The position numbers and the translations under genes are program-made. Below the pieces are notes generated by a model, which was given only the letters and a program-made list of their open reading frames with translations, was not told where the DNA came from and did no database searches. A stretch of 38,264 bases of DNA, from NCBI GenBank assembly GCA_003427395.1, contig BFEA01000335.1, forward strand, positions 1,097,531 to 1,135,794. Direction: 5' to 3'. Below are positions 10,161 through 21,499 of the stretch, piece by piece. How positions within the stretch are numbered: the first letter of the stretch is position 1; each line of letters begins with the position of its first letter. The DNA comes from Chara braunii. Lineage: Eukaryota; Streptophyta; Charophyceae; Charales; Characeae.

Positions 10161-11685
10161 AGAAGAAAGAAGAGCACCCAGTCGGCCGGATCACTCCGCC
10201 GCGGGATTTTCATTGGGCCTCAGCCAAAGCCGAGGCACCAACAGCCTGCCAGGTAACCGGAGCCCTTCTTTCGCACGAAGAGGAAGGGTCGACCTGCGAC
10301 TCGCCTGAGGCTTCTCCGGACTGGCGAACACCAGCACCGGAGGAGGGGGGCTAGAGCTACTCCACAAAGAAGTAAGCTGATCAAGTGTGTAACATGTATG
10401 TTATATCTCCAGGTCTGGCCATGCCATGTGCCCAGCCACTATCAAATCTGATTCTCTCAAAGGGAAGAGCAAACCCAAGTCCAGTTTCTTTCTCTTTGGT
10501 TGTGTACACGGCCATGCGCAGGGCGCCCCCTTCCGAATCGCAAGGGTCAGTTTAACCCCCTACCCGGCACCTCCACCATTTTTGTAGGGCTAAAACCCGG
10601 TAGACTTTCAAGTCTTGGTCGACCCCACTACGGGTCCCAGTTGGCTCAGCCCGCCCACGCTCATGCTCAGGGCGGGGACCGTTCGTCCCAGGGTCACCCC
10701 CACCTTGTGCTTTGAGATGGATGGGGGTGGGCCATCGAGCTAGAGAGCGTTGACATTGGGGATGTAGCTCAACCCTCGCGCCGGGTGGTAGTTTCGCTGG
10801 TCATTCTGCAAACGCTGATTTTTTCTTTGATTCTTGGTTGTGTTCTCAAGCAAATGCTCCTTCCAATATGCAGGCAATCCAGGGTTTTTTTGAGAGTTCC
10901 TCTTCTTTTGTGTGCAGGCTAAGCGTCATCCTTAGGCAACGCACCATTATCCTAAACTCAACGATCCTATGGCGTCATCGGGGTGTGGCAATGCCGTCTT
11001 TCCCTTCGCCGCTACGCACTCCTCGTGTCACATATATTCCATCCATCGTTATGAGAGCAAGCCCCTTAGTCTTTTCAGGGCCTTCATACGCATGCACATG
11101 CCACCTCACATTCCGATGAGCAAAAGTCACACTCCTTTCTTTCATTCACCCTCAAAATCTCATGCACAAAGGTCCTGTAGCCCCTTTGCCTCCTCTTCCA
11201 TTTTCCTTTGCCGCTTGGTTTCTCCCGGCCCCGTCCTGCTCAAGGCATCCCAAGGTTTTACTCACCTGCACAATCTCACACAAAGACAAAGACCGATACA
11301 ATCCCCCATTAGGGCCAACACATAGCCCTTCCCACATGCCTAACTTTCCTTTTCTTTGGTTTCTTCTTTATTCTCCTTCCTTTGCTCAATCAGTCCATCC
11401 TCTTCTCATAGTTATGCAGTCGGGAAAATGGTTGAGTTAAACTGACCTTGCTTTAAGTACCGACTTTGTCTATTTCTTTTTACCGGACTCGACTCCTCTC
11501 AATTGTTCACGTGTCTTTTTCTTTTCCTTCTCGGCGACACAAAGGACTGACAACCCTTCCCTTGCCCACTTTCTCCGCCAAGTGAGGACAAATTATTTTC
11601 ACTGTTCGTTCCCTGGCAATGTAACAAGTGAAGGGTTAGTTACATGCCAAGTGGTGTAAGGGAAAAAGTTTGAGGGGGGCCGAAG

Positions 11686-11688
<3 letters not shown>
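10161..11688. other. No gene recognised
   Basis: 10186-10330 is GC-rich with several imperfect hairpins, for example cccttctttcg paired with cgaagaggaaggg. The rest is pyrimidine-rich with small incidental ORFs. I can support no gene. Confidence 0.4.

Positions 11689-11758
<70 letters not shown>
11689..11758. repeat. (GA)n microsatellite
   Basis: Thirty-five uninterrupted GA dinucleotides. They lie immediately left of the 90-bp satellite array. Confidence 0.97.
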
Positions 11759-11760
<2 letters not shown>

Positions 11761-11829
11761 TCCTTAATCCTAATCAAGCCTTACCCTTACTTGACCTATC
11801 GTCCCCTGTTCAAGATATGAATCGATTCA

Positions 11830-14000
11830 TCATTGAGTGAGAGAAGACTGAACTGCACAATTTAGGCTAGAGCATGCACATGTGTGAAGTTATGGAAGCA
11901 ACTAGGAAGAGCCGGCACATCACCAAGTGAAGAAAAGATTGGACTGCGACAAAGGACCTACAACACACTCATACGTTAATTACGAAACAACTAGGAAGAA
12001 ACCACCACATCACCAGACGAAGAGAAGACTGAACTGCAGCAACGAACCTACAACACACACATACATAGGTAACGGAACAACTTGGAAGCAACTGCCATAT
12101 TACTAAGTGAAGGAAAGACTGAACAACAACAAAAGGCCTACAACACACTCACACGTGAGTCACGGAACAACTAGGAAGCAACCACAACATCACTAACTGA
12201 AGGAAAGACCGAACTGCAACAAAAAACCTACAACACACCCATACATGAGTCACGGAACAACCAGGAAGCAACTAACACATTACTAAGTGAAGGAAAGACT
12301 TAACTGCAGCAAAGAACCGACAACACACAAATACATGAGTCACGGAACAGCAAGGGACCAACCGCCACATCCCTAAGTGAAGAAGAGATTGAACTGCAGC
12401 AAAAGACATCCAACACATACATACATGAGTCACGGAACAGCTAGGAGGCAACGGCCACTTCACTAAGTGAAGGAAGGACTGAATTGCAGCAAGAACCTAC
12501 AACACACATATACATGACTCACGAAACAACTAGAGAATAACCGATACATCACAAAGTGGGAAAAAACTGAACTTGCACTAATGAGACTGCAACACATACA
12601 TGTATGAGCTATAGAGCAACTAGAGAAGAACCTGCACATCACAAAGTAGGGAAAATACTGAACTTGCACAAATGAGACTACCACCCACACACACATGAGT
12701 TATGTAGCAAATAGAGAAGAACCGGCACATCACAAAGTAGGGAAAATACTGAACTTGCACTAATGAGACTACCACTCACACACTTATGAGTTGTGAAACA
12801 ACTAGAGAAGAACCGGCGCATCACAAAGTCGGAAAAAAACTGGACTTGCACTATGAGACTACCACACACACATATATGAGTTACGGAGCAACTCGAGAAG
12901 AACTGGTATATCACAAAGTAGAAAAATACTGAACCTGCAGTAATGAGACTACTACACATACACACACATGAGCTATGGAGCAACTAAAGAAGAACCAGTA
13001 CATCACAAGGTAGGGAAAAGACTAAACTTGCACCAATGAGACGACAACACGTATATGTATGAGCTATAGAGCAACTAGAGAAGAACCGGCACATCACGAA
13101 GTAGGGAAAAGATTGAACTTGCACAAATGAGACTACCACTCACACACACATGAGCTATGGAGCAACTAGAGAAGAACCGACACATCACAAAGTAGGGAAA
13201 AAGACTGAGCTTGCACAAATGAGACTACCACTCACACACACACGAGCCATAGAGCAACTAGAGAAGAACCGACACATCACAAAGTAGGAAAAAAACTGAA
13301 CTTGCACTATGAGACCACTACACACACACTTATGAGCTATGAAGCAACTAGAGAAGAACCGGCACATCACAAAGTTGGAAAAAGACTGAACTTGCACTAT
13401 GAGACTACCACACACACATACATGAGTTACGGGGCAACTCGAGAAGAACCGGTACATCACAAAGTAGGAAAAGAATGAACGTGCAGTAATGAGGCTACTA
13501 CACACACACACATGAGCTATGGAGCAACTAGAGAAGAACCGACACATCACAAAGTAGGGAAAAAAACGAACTTGCACTATGAGACTACTAAACACACACA
13601 TGAACTATGGAGCAACTAGAGAAGAACCGACACATCACAAAGTAGGAAAAAAACTGAACTTGCACAAATGAGACTATCACTCACACACACATGAGCTATG
13701 GAGTGACTAGAGAAGAACCAGCACATCACAAGGTAGGGAAAGGACTGAACTTGCACAAATCAGACTACCACTCACACATATATGAGCTATGGGGCAACTA
13801 GAGAAGAACTGGCACATCACAAGGTAGGGAAAGGACTGACCTTGCACAAATGAGACTACCACTCACATACACATGAGCTATGGGGCAACTAGAGAAGAAC
13901 CGACACATCACAAGGAAGGGAAAAAACTGAACTTGCACAAATGAGACTACCACTCACACACACATGAGTTATGGAGCAACTAGAGAAGAACGGGCACACC
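11830..14000. repeat. ~90-bp satellite array, two subfamilies, about 24 units
   Basis: A unit with the anchor gag(t/c)(c/t)a(c/t)gga(a/g)caactag recurs every 89-92 bp, for example near 12153, 12243, 12333, 12423, 12512, 12600, 12695, 12786, 12877, 12969, 13060, 13151, 13243, 13333, 13424, 13514, 13602, 13691, 13783, 13874 and 13965. Up to about 12530 the units carry aggaagcaac and ctaagtgaagg; after that they carry agagaagaacc and cacaaagtaggg. The switch is abrupt. A CA/TG-rich stretch lies in each unit. Cysteine-, phenylalanine- and valine-rich minus-strand ORFs over the array are translations of the repeat and not genes. Confidence 0.93.
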
Positions 14001-14040
14001 ATGGTGACACTACCAATGGAGGAGCTACTTTCTGCTTCCC

Positions 14041-14275
14041 CTGAAAGAGGATCAGAAAATGATGAGGAAGGAGGAGAAGAGGGAAAAGGGATGAAAAGTA
14101 GGCAATAAGGGACTAAAAGAGAAGAAGAAGAAGGAGGAGGAGGAGAAAGCGAAGAAGAAGAAGAAGAAGAAAAAGAAGAAGAAGATGAGAAGAAAATGAA
14201 GAAAATGAAGAAGAAAAAAAAAAAGAAGAAGATGAGAAGAAAACGAAGAAGAAGAAGAAGAAGTTTCTCCTCCTT
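14041..14275. repeat. (GAA)-rich polypurine tract
   Basis: The + strand is almost wholly A and G, built of GAA and GAAGA repeats with short interruptions. It abuts the satellite array, so that array is bounded on both sides by purine simple repeats. Confidence 0.9.
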
Positions 14276-15477
14276 GTTCCCACTCACCTCTCCTTTCGTC
14301 TCTTGGTGTTGAATGCCAATCTTGATGAAGTTTCCTCCTCCTCACTTAGCTATGACTCTCTTCTTCCTCAAGCTGTCTTCTCCTTCCTCTCTCAGTCTCC
14401 CCCAAACTATGACAAACTCCCTTCATTAAGGCTATGGAGTCCTCCCCTCTCTTTGTACACTTGTCTTTTAGCTATGACTCCCTTCTTCCTCAAGCCCTCC
14501 TCCTCCTCCTCGGAATGCCCCCTCCTTTGGCTATGGTCGGCCTCCTACCTTTAGGGCAATGGAGTCCTTCCCTCTAGGAGGGCTAAGGGGACCCAATGAA
14601 CCTCTTAATTACCTCTAGGGCCAAGGAGGCATGTCGGAGCCCCTCCTTAGGCCGGTGCCACTCTCCCCAGCCTCTTGAGTTTCTATCCCTAGCCTTCACC
14701 TTACCTACACTCTCTAAAGTAGTACTACAACACCCCTTTTGCAATCCAGTTTGGCCTAGGGGTCTACCGGCGGCACTTTGGCCATCTCTAATTGACTCAA
14801 TCAGATGTGAGTGGGGCGGTTAACCTTCCTTCCTTAAGTAGGCGGCCCACCACACCTTGGGCAGCCCACGGGCCGCTCTTATGTGCCCTAAATGGTCCAA
14901 GGCACTCCCAAGGCCTCTCCTTGCTCCCTCAGCCTTAAAGGCACGTCCACTAGCCTTTTGGGCAGCACTTGGACGTAGGGAGCAAGTATGAGTTGAGCTG
15001 CATCCTCCCTCTCTTATATAGGTTGTTTTCCCTTCCAAGAGCAACCTTTGGGACTCCCACAAAAGGTTTATGGGAGCTCCAATGTGCTTCTCAAGGCTTT
15101 AAGCACAACATTCCCCAAGAGTGTTGACTTTTGAGGTGTGATCTCGTCCTTTGATCAATTCCTAGGGCCATATCTTGTCCGAGATAAAGGCTAGAGGCCT
15201 TGATGCAAGTTAGAGCCCTTAGGGCTCTAGCTCACATTTCAAGTGTATCTACCTCAAATTTTGGTTGGATGCACTTTTTTTTTTTTTTTTTTTAAATCTC
15301 AATTTTTGGTATTATTCCATAATTGTCCGTTGTGAGTTGGCACCACCACAATGCTCCTTTTTCTTTTTTTCTCTTTACTTTATTCGGAATATTTGAGAGA
15401 TAATGCCCTTAGGGCCATATCTCTAGTTCCGTATTTTCCTCCATGAAATCCGGAATATCCAGCCTAGGTAGAGACTT
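14276..15477. other. No gene recognised; CT-rich sequence with a short palindrome
   Basis: Pyrimidine-rich sequence with leucine/serine-rich incidental ORFs. At 15211-15229 there is a perfect palindrome with 9-bp arms around one base (tagagccct-t-agggctcta). A T run lies near 15276-15292. The phrase agggccatatct occurs at about 15166 and 15411. Confidence 0.45.
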
Positions 15478-16060
15478 GTCAGTCCCTATATTGTCAGTCC
15501 TAACTGGTCCCCCACCTTATTCCTCCCTTTTCCGCCCTTTTGTCTCACTCTCCCTCCATTTTCTCTCATTTTTTTATTATTTCTGATGCGACAAGTGTCA
15601 AGTGGTTGTTGAGTCCTTTTCTAGGCCATGGATCTACATCTGTAGCCAGATTCAGATCCAGCAGTTGACCGTTATATCTCGGATCACAATGATGAAACCC
15701 CCATGCTCCCTTTTGCCTCCGTTAGTCTCAATTTTGAGCCCCCTTAACCCCGATTTTCTTCTAACAGTTTTTTTTCTTCTGTGTTGCGGCCCTTGGGGCT
15801 CTATTTTCTCATGTCTAGCTAGTCCGAGATATCTCGGACTGCTAGGCAGCCCTCCCACCATCAATATTTAACTTTCTCTTCTCTCATGACCCCCCCGTTT
15901 AATCTCACTGCACTAGTGGTGCTAATATTTTCCACCGTCTAGATCTTGAACTTGATGGTGTCGTTTGCTTGCGCGATCATTCCTCATATTGGCTCATGGT
16001 TCCCTTGGAACATCTCAAGTCCCCGCCACTCTCCCCGTACTAGTTCCATTTTTTTGTCTC
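15478..16060 (+). repeat. Repeat block, copy 1 (homologous to 17325-17885)
   Basis: Both blocks carry the same ordered landmarks: a cagtccctac-type phrase, aagtgtcaa followed by a (g/c)cgtt-type phrase, ttttctaggcc, gttatatctcgga, then tgcactagtg(g/a)tgctaatatttt, a (cg)tc(t/a)a(g/a)atcttgaacttgatggt-like phrase and cccgtacta. The copies are about 1.85 kb apart, same orientation, clearly diverged. Copy 1 contains the 20-bp palindrome at 15821-15840. No coding capacity is evident. The blocks may be LTRs or a long tandem unit. Confidence 0.7.
15821..15840. repeat. 20-bp perfect palindrome AGTCCGAGATATCTCGGACT
   Basis: The two 10-base halves are exact reverse complements. With a one-base bulge the flanks ctagc and gctag extend the symmetry. 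The half-site recurs nearby as tgtccgagata (about 15175), tatatctcgga (about 15672) and tatatctcggact (about 17503), so the palindrome is a doubled form of a motif spread through this repeat family. Confidence 0.85.
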
Positions 16061-16700
16061 GCCGGCGCATGTCTCATTTTTCGACTATTTTTATTTGGGT
16101 CCACCTAGTCTCCGACATCATTCTCGTTGACGTCCCATTTTTGTTTGGGGTTCCTTTGTCCTCAACAGTCCCAATCCCTTCCTCTCATGCCCTCAAGTGC
16201 CGTGAATATTCTCGGTCGTGAGATGCACCATCTTGCGGTCATGATTTACCGTCTTCATTTGGCCAAACCCAAAACACTATTTTCTAGTGTTTTTGGTGTG
16301 TCAATACCTCTTTTTCCTTTGGCCTAGGCACTCCCATGCAGTCCGTTATTTCTTGAAATGCTATGGTGGCTTTTTCCCCTAGCCCTATGGCCCCTCAACT
16401 TGCTCTAAATTTCAACAAAATAAAATGACCAACTTCCAAGTGCATCCGGGTTCAATGTTGACTCTGGATGCACCTAAAACATGTGTTCCCCCCCTCCCCA
16501 AGCAATTCATTGTATCTTGGTTGCATAAGGCCTTAATTTTTCTTGCTTTTCTCTGCAAAATCAATAGAAAATCAAGATACTTTGTAACCGACATATGCCA
16601 GAATGAATCTGGTCACGGATGTATCACCTCAAGTGACCATTTTTTGTCGTTAGTGTCATTTTTCCTTTTCTTCTTTTCTCCTTTCTTTTCTTTCCTTTTC
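16061..16700. other. No gene recognised
   Basis: Pyrimidine-rich sequence between the two repeat blocks, with only incidental ORFs (16127-16327 +, 16412-16594 -). Confidence 0.4.
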
Positions 16701-17500
16701 CCTCAATTTTTGAACTGTAGGCACCTGCTAGTCCCTACTTGTGCCAGTCCCTACTGACGGCCAACTCACTCACTCCCTCTCACTCCTCTTGTCTTATTCT
16801 CTCACCTTTTCTTTTCTTTTTCTTTCTTTTTCTAGCGTGTCAAGTGTCAACTAACCGTTAAGGTCCTTTTCTCTTTTATTTTCTCTTTTTTTAATTTTTT
16901 TTTTTTTCTTTATTTTTTTAGCATGCCAAGTGTCAACTAGCCGTTAAAGCTCTTTTCTCTTTTCTTTTCTCTTTTATTTTATTTTCTTTTCTCTCAATTT
17001 ATGAACAGTAGGGACCTACCAGTCCATACTTGTGCCAGTCCCTACTTCAAGTTCTGTTAGTCCCTACCGACGGCCAACTCACTCACTCCTTCTCATCTTC
17101 CTTTTCCTCTCCTTTTTCTTTTCTCGTTCTCTCTTTTTCTNNNNNNNNNNNNNNNNNNNNNNNNNNNNNNNNNNNNNNNNNNNNNNNNNNNNNNNNNNNN
17201 NNNNNNNNNNNNNNNNNNNNNNNNNNNNNNNNNNNNNNNNNNNNNNNNNNNNNNNNNNNNNNNNNNNNNNNNNNNNNNNNNNNNNNNNNNNNNNNNNNNT
17301 CCCTCCATTTCTGAACAGTAGGGACTTGCCAGTCCCTACTTGTGTCAGTCCCTACTGACGGCCAACTCGCTCACTCCCTCTCATCCTCCTTTTTCTGTCC
17401 TTTTTTTTTTTTATATGCCAAGTGTCAACTAGCCGTTAAGGCCTTTTTCTAGGCCTTTCCTTTTTGTTTTGACTCTTCCTATGCCTAATGTGCAGTTCGT
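16701..17500 (+). repeat. ~290-bp tandem repeat interrupted by an assembly gap
   Basis: The phrase gtgccagtccctac recurs at 16741 and 17032 and, as gtgtcagtccctac, at 17342. It is preceded by gaac(t/a)gtagg and followed by cggccaactc(a/g)ctcactcc and a T/C-rich spacer. The related phrase aagtgtcaacta(g/a)ccgttaa(g/a) occurs near 16840, 16928 and 17420. Spacings of 291 and about 310 bp (the latter across the gap) indicate three units. Confidence 0.75.
17141..17299. other. Assembly gap (159 N)
   Basis: A run of 159 Ns inside a T/C-rich tandem repeat. The true length may differ. ORFs drawn across it are not meaningful. Confidence 0.99.
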
Positions 17501-17885
17501 TATATCTCGGACTGCATTTGCGGCTTCCTCATGCTTATAGAAACCTCATTTTGCTTCCATGTCTCTCACACAGTGACCTCCGATTTTCTCCCGGGAGCCT
17601 TTTTTTCACACGGAGTCTCTTTCGACTTCATTTTCTTGAGGGAGGCTAATCCGAGATTTTTCAGGTTGCTCCCATGCCTCCCTCTTCATGTTTCTTTACT
17701 TTTTCTTTTACTTTTGGTCTTTCCGTTTGCTCCTTCTAGTGCTTGCACTAGTGATGCTAATATTTTTGACCGTCAAAATCTTGATCTTGATGGTACATCT
17801 TGCTTTCATTATTTTTCGCTCATGCCGCTCCGCAGTTCTTCTTGGGACTTTCTCATGTCCCCACCACTTGTCCCGTACTAGTCCT
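17325..17885 (+). repeat. Repeat block, copy 2
   Basis: This is the diverged counterpart of 15478-16060, with the same order of landmarks from cagtccctac to gtcccgtacta. It differs by indels in the T/C-rich parts and has a single tatatctcggact half-site where copy 1 has additional sites. It runs directly into the 27-bp minisatellite. Confidence 0.7.
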
Positions 17886-17889
17886 CGAC

Positions 17890-17985
17890 ACTTGTCCCAC
17901 TGGTGGTCCCGTCGGTACTTAGACCATTGGTGGCCCCGCCGGTACTTGTCCCACTGGTGGTCCCGCCGGTACTTGTCCTACCGGT
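17890..17985 (+). repeat. 27-bp minisatellite, 3.5 units
   Basis: Units 17890-17916, 17917-17943 and 17944-17970 share acttgtcccactggtggtcc-type sequence ending in ccggt or tcggt. A partial fourth unit follows to about 17985. Units 1 and 3 are nearly identical. The period is nine codons, so overlapping frames stay open on both strands. This explains the short ORFs here. Confidence 0.9.
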
Positions 17986-18582
17986 ACCATTATTTTTACT
18001 TAGCCCCACGTGGTCCCCGACACCTTCCTTCATGGTATCCCGGGTTCTTTTGGCGTCTACCGCCCTATGCGTCTGCCGTGGGGCCTTTAATCTGTAGTTC
18101 CCGTTAGTTGCCGTAGGTGACTCCCATGTTGAGAGACCCTTATTCTCTAGTGTCCCGCCGCCCCCAGGGCTGTCCACCTCCCGACTTCACAGTTCTCTTG
18201 TCATCCGCCGCGTCTCGCTTGCTCAGTTTATGACCCCTCGGCCTTTGCCATGCCGAATTCGCGTGACCCTCTTGGCCCCATGCTATTGCCCTCATGTGCC
18301 CACGTCCTGTCATTTATTCTCTTGACATTGCTTGTGCACATCTTGGTTATATAGCGACTCTCAATGACCGAGACATTATTCGGGAACCAGACGTCCCGAC
18401 ACCGGCCCTCAGCAGCGACCTGCATCGTGACTCGTCATCTTCGTAGGTCAATATTCGTGGTATCATCATCAGGAGCATATGAGAGAGGAAAGTTCTTCAT
18501 CTTCTTCTCCTGGTTCTTCTTCGCCTCTCCATAGTCACTATTCTTCGTCTTTTTCTCCTGCTCCCCCTTTTCTTCTTATTTT

Positions 18583-18584
<2 letters not shown>
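17986..18584. other. No gene recognised
   Basis: Mixed sequence with incidental ORFs. I see no RNA gene and no repeat I can define. Confidence 0.4.

Positions 18585-18671
<87 letters not shown>
18585..18671. repeat. (AG)n microsatellite
   Basis: An AG run of about 87 bases with one A interruption near 18656. The Arg-Glu or Ser-Leu ORFs over it are artefacts. Confidence 0.97.
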
Positions 18672-19349
18672 AATTTCAGGCCGTGACTATTTCGGTCGTG
18701 GAGCTCATGATCTGGTTCGACATTTTTTAGGACAGACATCAGTTAGACATTTGATGGGGAGACTAGTTTTTAGACGACTACGAGTTTTGCTCTTGTCCTA
18801 TTTCCCCTCTCCATCTTCGTCTCCCCTTCATCATCCGTGTTTTTTCCCCATGTGTGTGTGCAAGGAGGGATTTTTCTTCTGTGTATGGTTCCCCTCCTTG
18901 TTGTGTGATGTGTGTGATGATGATTGTGTGAGTCGAGTCTGAATCTCATGTGTCAGGTCATATCTTTGAGTCTTCCGCTGCGGTACATTGTATTATCTCG
19001 TTTTGTTTTGAGTCTTGTTCATCACACTAATACTCCTTGGACATCTTCACCGCTCATCTTCAGATGAGCATGCACCAGTCATCGACTTGTTACCGAGGTC
19101 CGCAACAATTTTCATGGAACATTAGAAACTCCTAATGGATTTGTCAGTGGCGAATTGTGAAACATGTGAGCTTGCTATGGTTGATAACTCATTTTGCAGT
19201 TCCAATAGCCATGTGGTGTGCGATTAGATGCCTCCCGCTTGTGCCAGCTGTGCGCATGAACAAGTGTTTGAGATTTTATTTTCCCTCAAAATTCAGAATT
19301 CATTAGTCACACTTAACTTTAGCATCATCCAACTAAGTTTCTTGTAAAA
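18672..19349. other. No gene recognised
   Basis: TG/T-rich sequence without coding or RNA signals that I can support. Confidence 0.4.
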
Positions 19350-19720
19350 AATAAAAAGGAAAAAATTCATCAAATATCCCTGAAAGTTTGGGTATTTTGT
19401 TAGATACCTCTAAAAGGCATGTTTATGGCAAAGTGGCCCCATAACAAGTGCGAAACTTTGGAAAATACTCCCGTCTCCAATTGGACATGTCATCTTTTGC
19501 ATACACCCCTACTAGGCCCTGTGCAACTTATCTATATGCCCAGTATTTCTGGTTGTGCAATTGGAAAAAAAAATGCATCAGCCGCATATGGTGAAGTTGT
19601 TCATGACCGGGACATGGGCAGATGCAGAAGTTTCAAGCATTTCGGTATATTCGTACGCTTTAGGGGTATTTGACGAAATACCCAAACTTGTTGGATTATT
19701 TCAAAAGATTTCTAAAAAAA
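19350..19720. mobile_element. MITE-like element with long terminal inverted repeats
   Basis: The left arm (about 19371-19415) and the right arm (about 19660-19705) are inverted copies, roughly 80% alike over some 43 bases. They share aagtttgggtatt as an exact core, with a gatacctctaa or aatacccctaa inner end. Weaker symmetry extends outwards to about 19350 and 19720. About 245 bp of unrelated sequence lies between the arms. There is no transposase. An 84-codon ORF (19419-19673) is internal and probably fortuitous. Length and structure fit a non-autonomous DNA transposon. I cannot identify a clean target-site duplication, so the superfamily is open. Confidence 0.7.
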
Positions 19721-21499
19721 GGGGGGGGAAATGATTATCTAGCTTAGCTTACAACTGACGCTTTGAATGGTCGATGGTCGAGTTTCCATCGCAACTCTAC
19801 GACTGAAATCCCTTTTCTTTTTTTTCTTGGAGGCCATTTCTCGATTCATGAGTGTCATCCTTGCACAGGGGTTATGGTATCCAAATTTTTACGGATCTCC
19901 CAGAGGACAAGGGGGGATTGGAAATTTATTTGCAGCATACGTGGTTTTGGGGTGCATCTATTCACTAAGAGAAATTAGAGAGGTGTCATTGAAGGGGTAC
20001 TTGCAATAACATAAATATAACTCACACAAGTGAAAATATGAACATAAAAAATATTTACACACAGATAAAAAAAATCAAGTTATGAACTCAAGAAAATCCT
20101 GATTACAAGTTGCAAAGTTGAATAAGCAACAAACTATGACAACTTTCTTGAAACTAGAAGTCAGAGCCACCCACCAATTCATCTCGTAACCATCTTGTAT
20201 TCCCTACTTTCATTGATCAAATTAATTGATTCGTTGTGCACAATAGATGGTGCTTGGACAATCCTTTTCATCAAAGTTTTGTAGTTGTTGCAAATCAATC
20301 TACAGTCCAATATGCAATAACTTATGAGGAAGGTCTGATGCCTTCCATGAATTTAATTGTTGAGTATGAACTCTCCAAGAACAATGAACAGAAGCGAGGG
20401 TGAATGTTGAGATCCTTGAGTAATTGACATCGTTGGTTGAGGGGTAGACCATTGCACTGATCAAGATGTTATGACCTTTCTACTTGAACTATAGATATGG
20501 TAAGCCCTTCCCAACCTGAAACACATTGGAGTTTAGTATTTGTTGTCTGAATCGCTGCTTCTAAGTACTGGGTCGATAAGGTAAGAATAATCTCTGTAAC
20601 AGTAGCAAAGTTAGATGTTATGGTATGACTTACCGAAATTTCGTTATAAAAAGCGGAGTGATTGAGGAAGAGGCCCCTCCAACAACCAATGAGAAGATGC
20701 AAGTGTTTCGAAGACGTTCACGTTTGAGAATGAAGACTCAATACGGTTTGTGATATGTTGAGATGTCGTGTGACCTATGCATCATGGTCTACCCCTCAGA
20801 GAGTTGGTACCGACGAGGGCAGGGGTTGAGGCTTAACGAGCGAGAGGTGGATAAGCAGATTAGGCAAGTCCAATTTTCATGCACTAAGACCTTGTAGAAA
20901 TGTCGACAGGGAGTGATTATCTTATAAGAGGAAAACTCTTCATGAATATTCTTTAACTAATGAAGAAGTTGTGCATACGCTACCAACAGTTGACACTGTC
21001 CATGAAGGTGCTTGACTATGCACATTTTTTGGCGTTTCTGTCTGGGTGCCCTCGTGTTCGGGATGTTAACGAAATTTCTCTATTACGTCTTTCTTAAAAA
21101 TAAGGACCGAGGAATTCAACGTGCATGCAAGCCGATAGGTGGTTTAGCCCACGAGGTGGGCGAAGCCCGAGAGTGGCGGGGACCTTCTGCGGTTGCATTA
21201 TCCACCAGCCATAATCTGTTATGAGAGGTTGAGTGCCGGCCGTTGCCGGGACCTGTGGGATAAAGAATTGTGCCCAGGCGGAGGGCAGCAGACACCAGTC
21301 GGAGATCACCACAACGCCGGCTTGGCGGATCAGACTGCCCCACGACTATTCACAGAGAACCTCAGGCTTTCCCCACCACGGTCTTCAAAGCTCCCATATT
21401 AGTATTTGGCCATCAACACGGAGGTCTAAATCGGGGCCGCTCCACCAAGGCTACCATGCTACGGGCCCAGCCCAGGCCCGCGGTCCGACCTCGTGATTG
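19721..21499. other. No gene recognised; one long-range inverted pair
   Basis: tgaggggtagaccat (20438-20452) recurs as its exact reverse complement at 20784-20798, 331 bp away. The surrounding bases show only weak symmetry, so a small decayed element is possible but unproven. At 21128-21180 there is a faint resemblance to the LSU rRNA stretch found intact further right. No ORF is convincing. Confidence 0.4.

Noticed and set aside
10758-10771. ggggatgtagctca, identical to the 5' end typical of plant tRNA-Ala
   Set aside because: Only 14 bases match. The anticodon arm, T-arm and 3' acceptor strand are absent downstream, so it is not a tRNA gene and is too short to claim as a fragment.
12272-13601. 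Cys/Phe/Val-rich minus-strand ORFs that look like membrane proteins
   Set aside because: They lie wholly in the 90-bp satellite and show its periodicity.
11830-14000. Regular direct repeats resembling a CRISPR array
   Set aside because: The whole ~90-bp unit is repeated, with no unique spacers, no cas genes and a eukaryotic context. It is a satellite.
14052-14345. Phe/Ser-rich ORFs with apparent transmembrane stretches
   Set aside because: They translate the (GAA)-rich tract in antisense and are low-complexity artefacts.
17030-17358. ORFs spanning the gap
   Set aside because: They contain more than fifty unknown residues and have no supported sequence on either side.
18479-18739. Arg-Glu and Ser-Leu repeat proteins
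   Set aside because: Direct translations of the (AG)n microsatellite on each strand.
19419-19673. 84-codon ORF as a transposase remnant
   Set aside because: It lies inside the MITE-like element, has no DDE/DDD-type spacing or DNA-binding motif, and is too short to judge.
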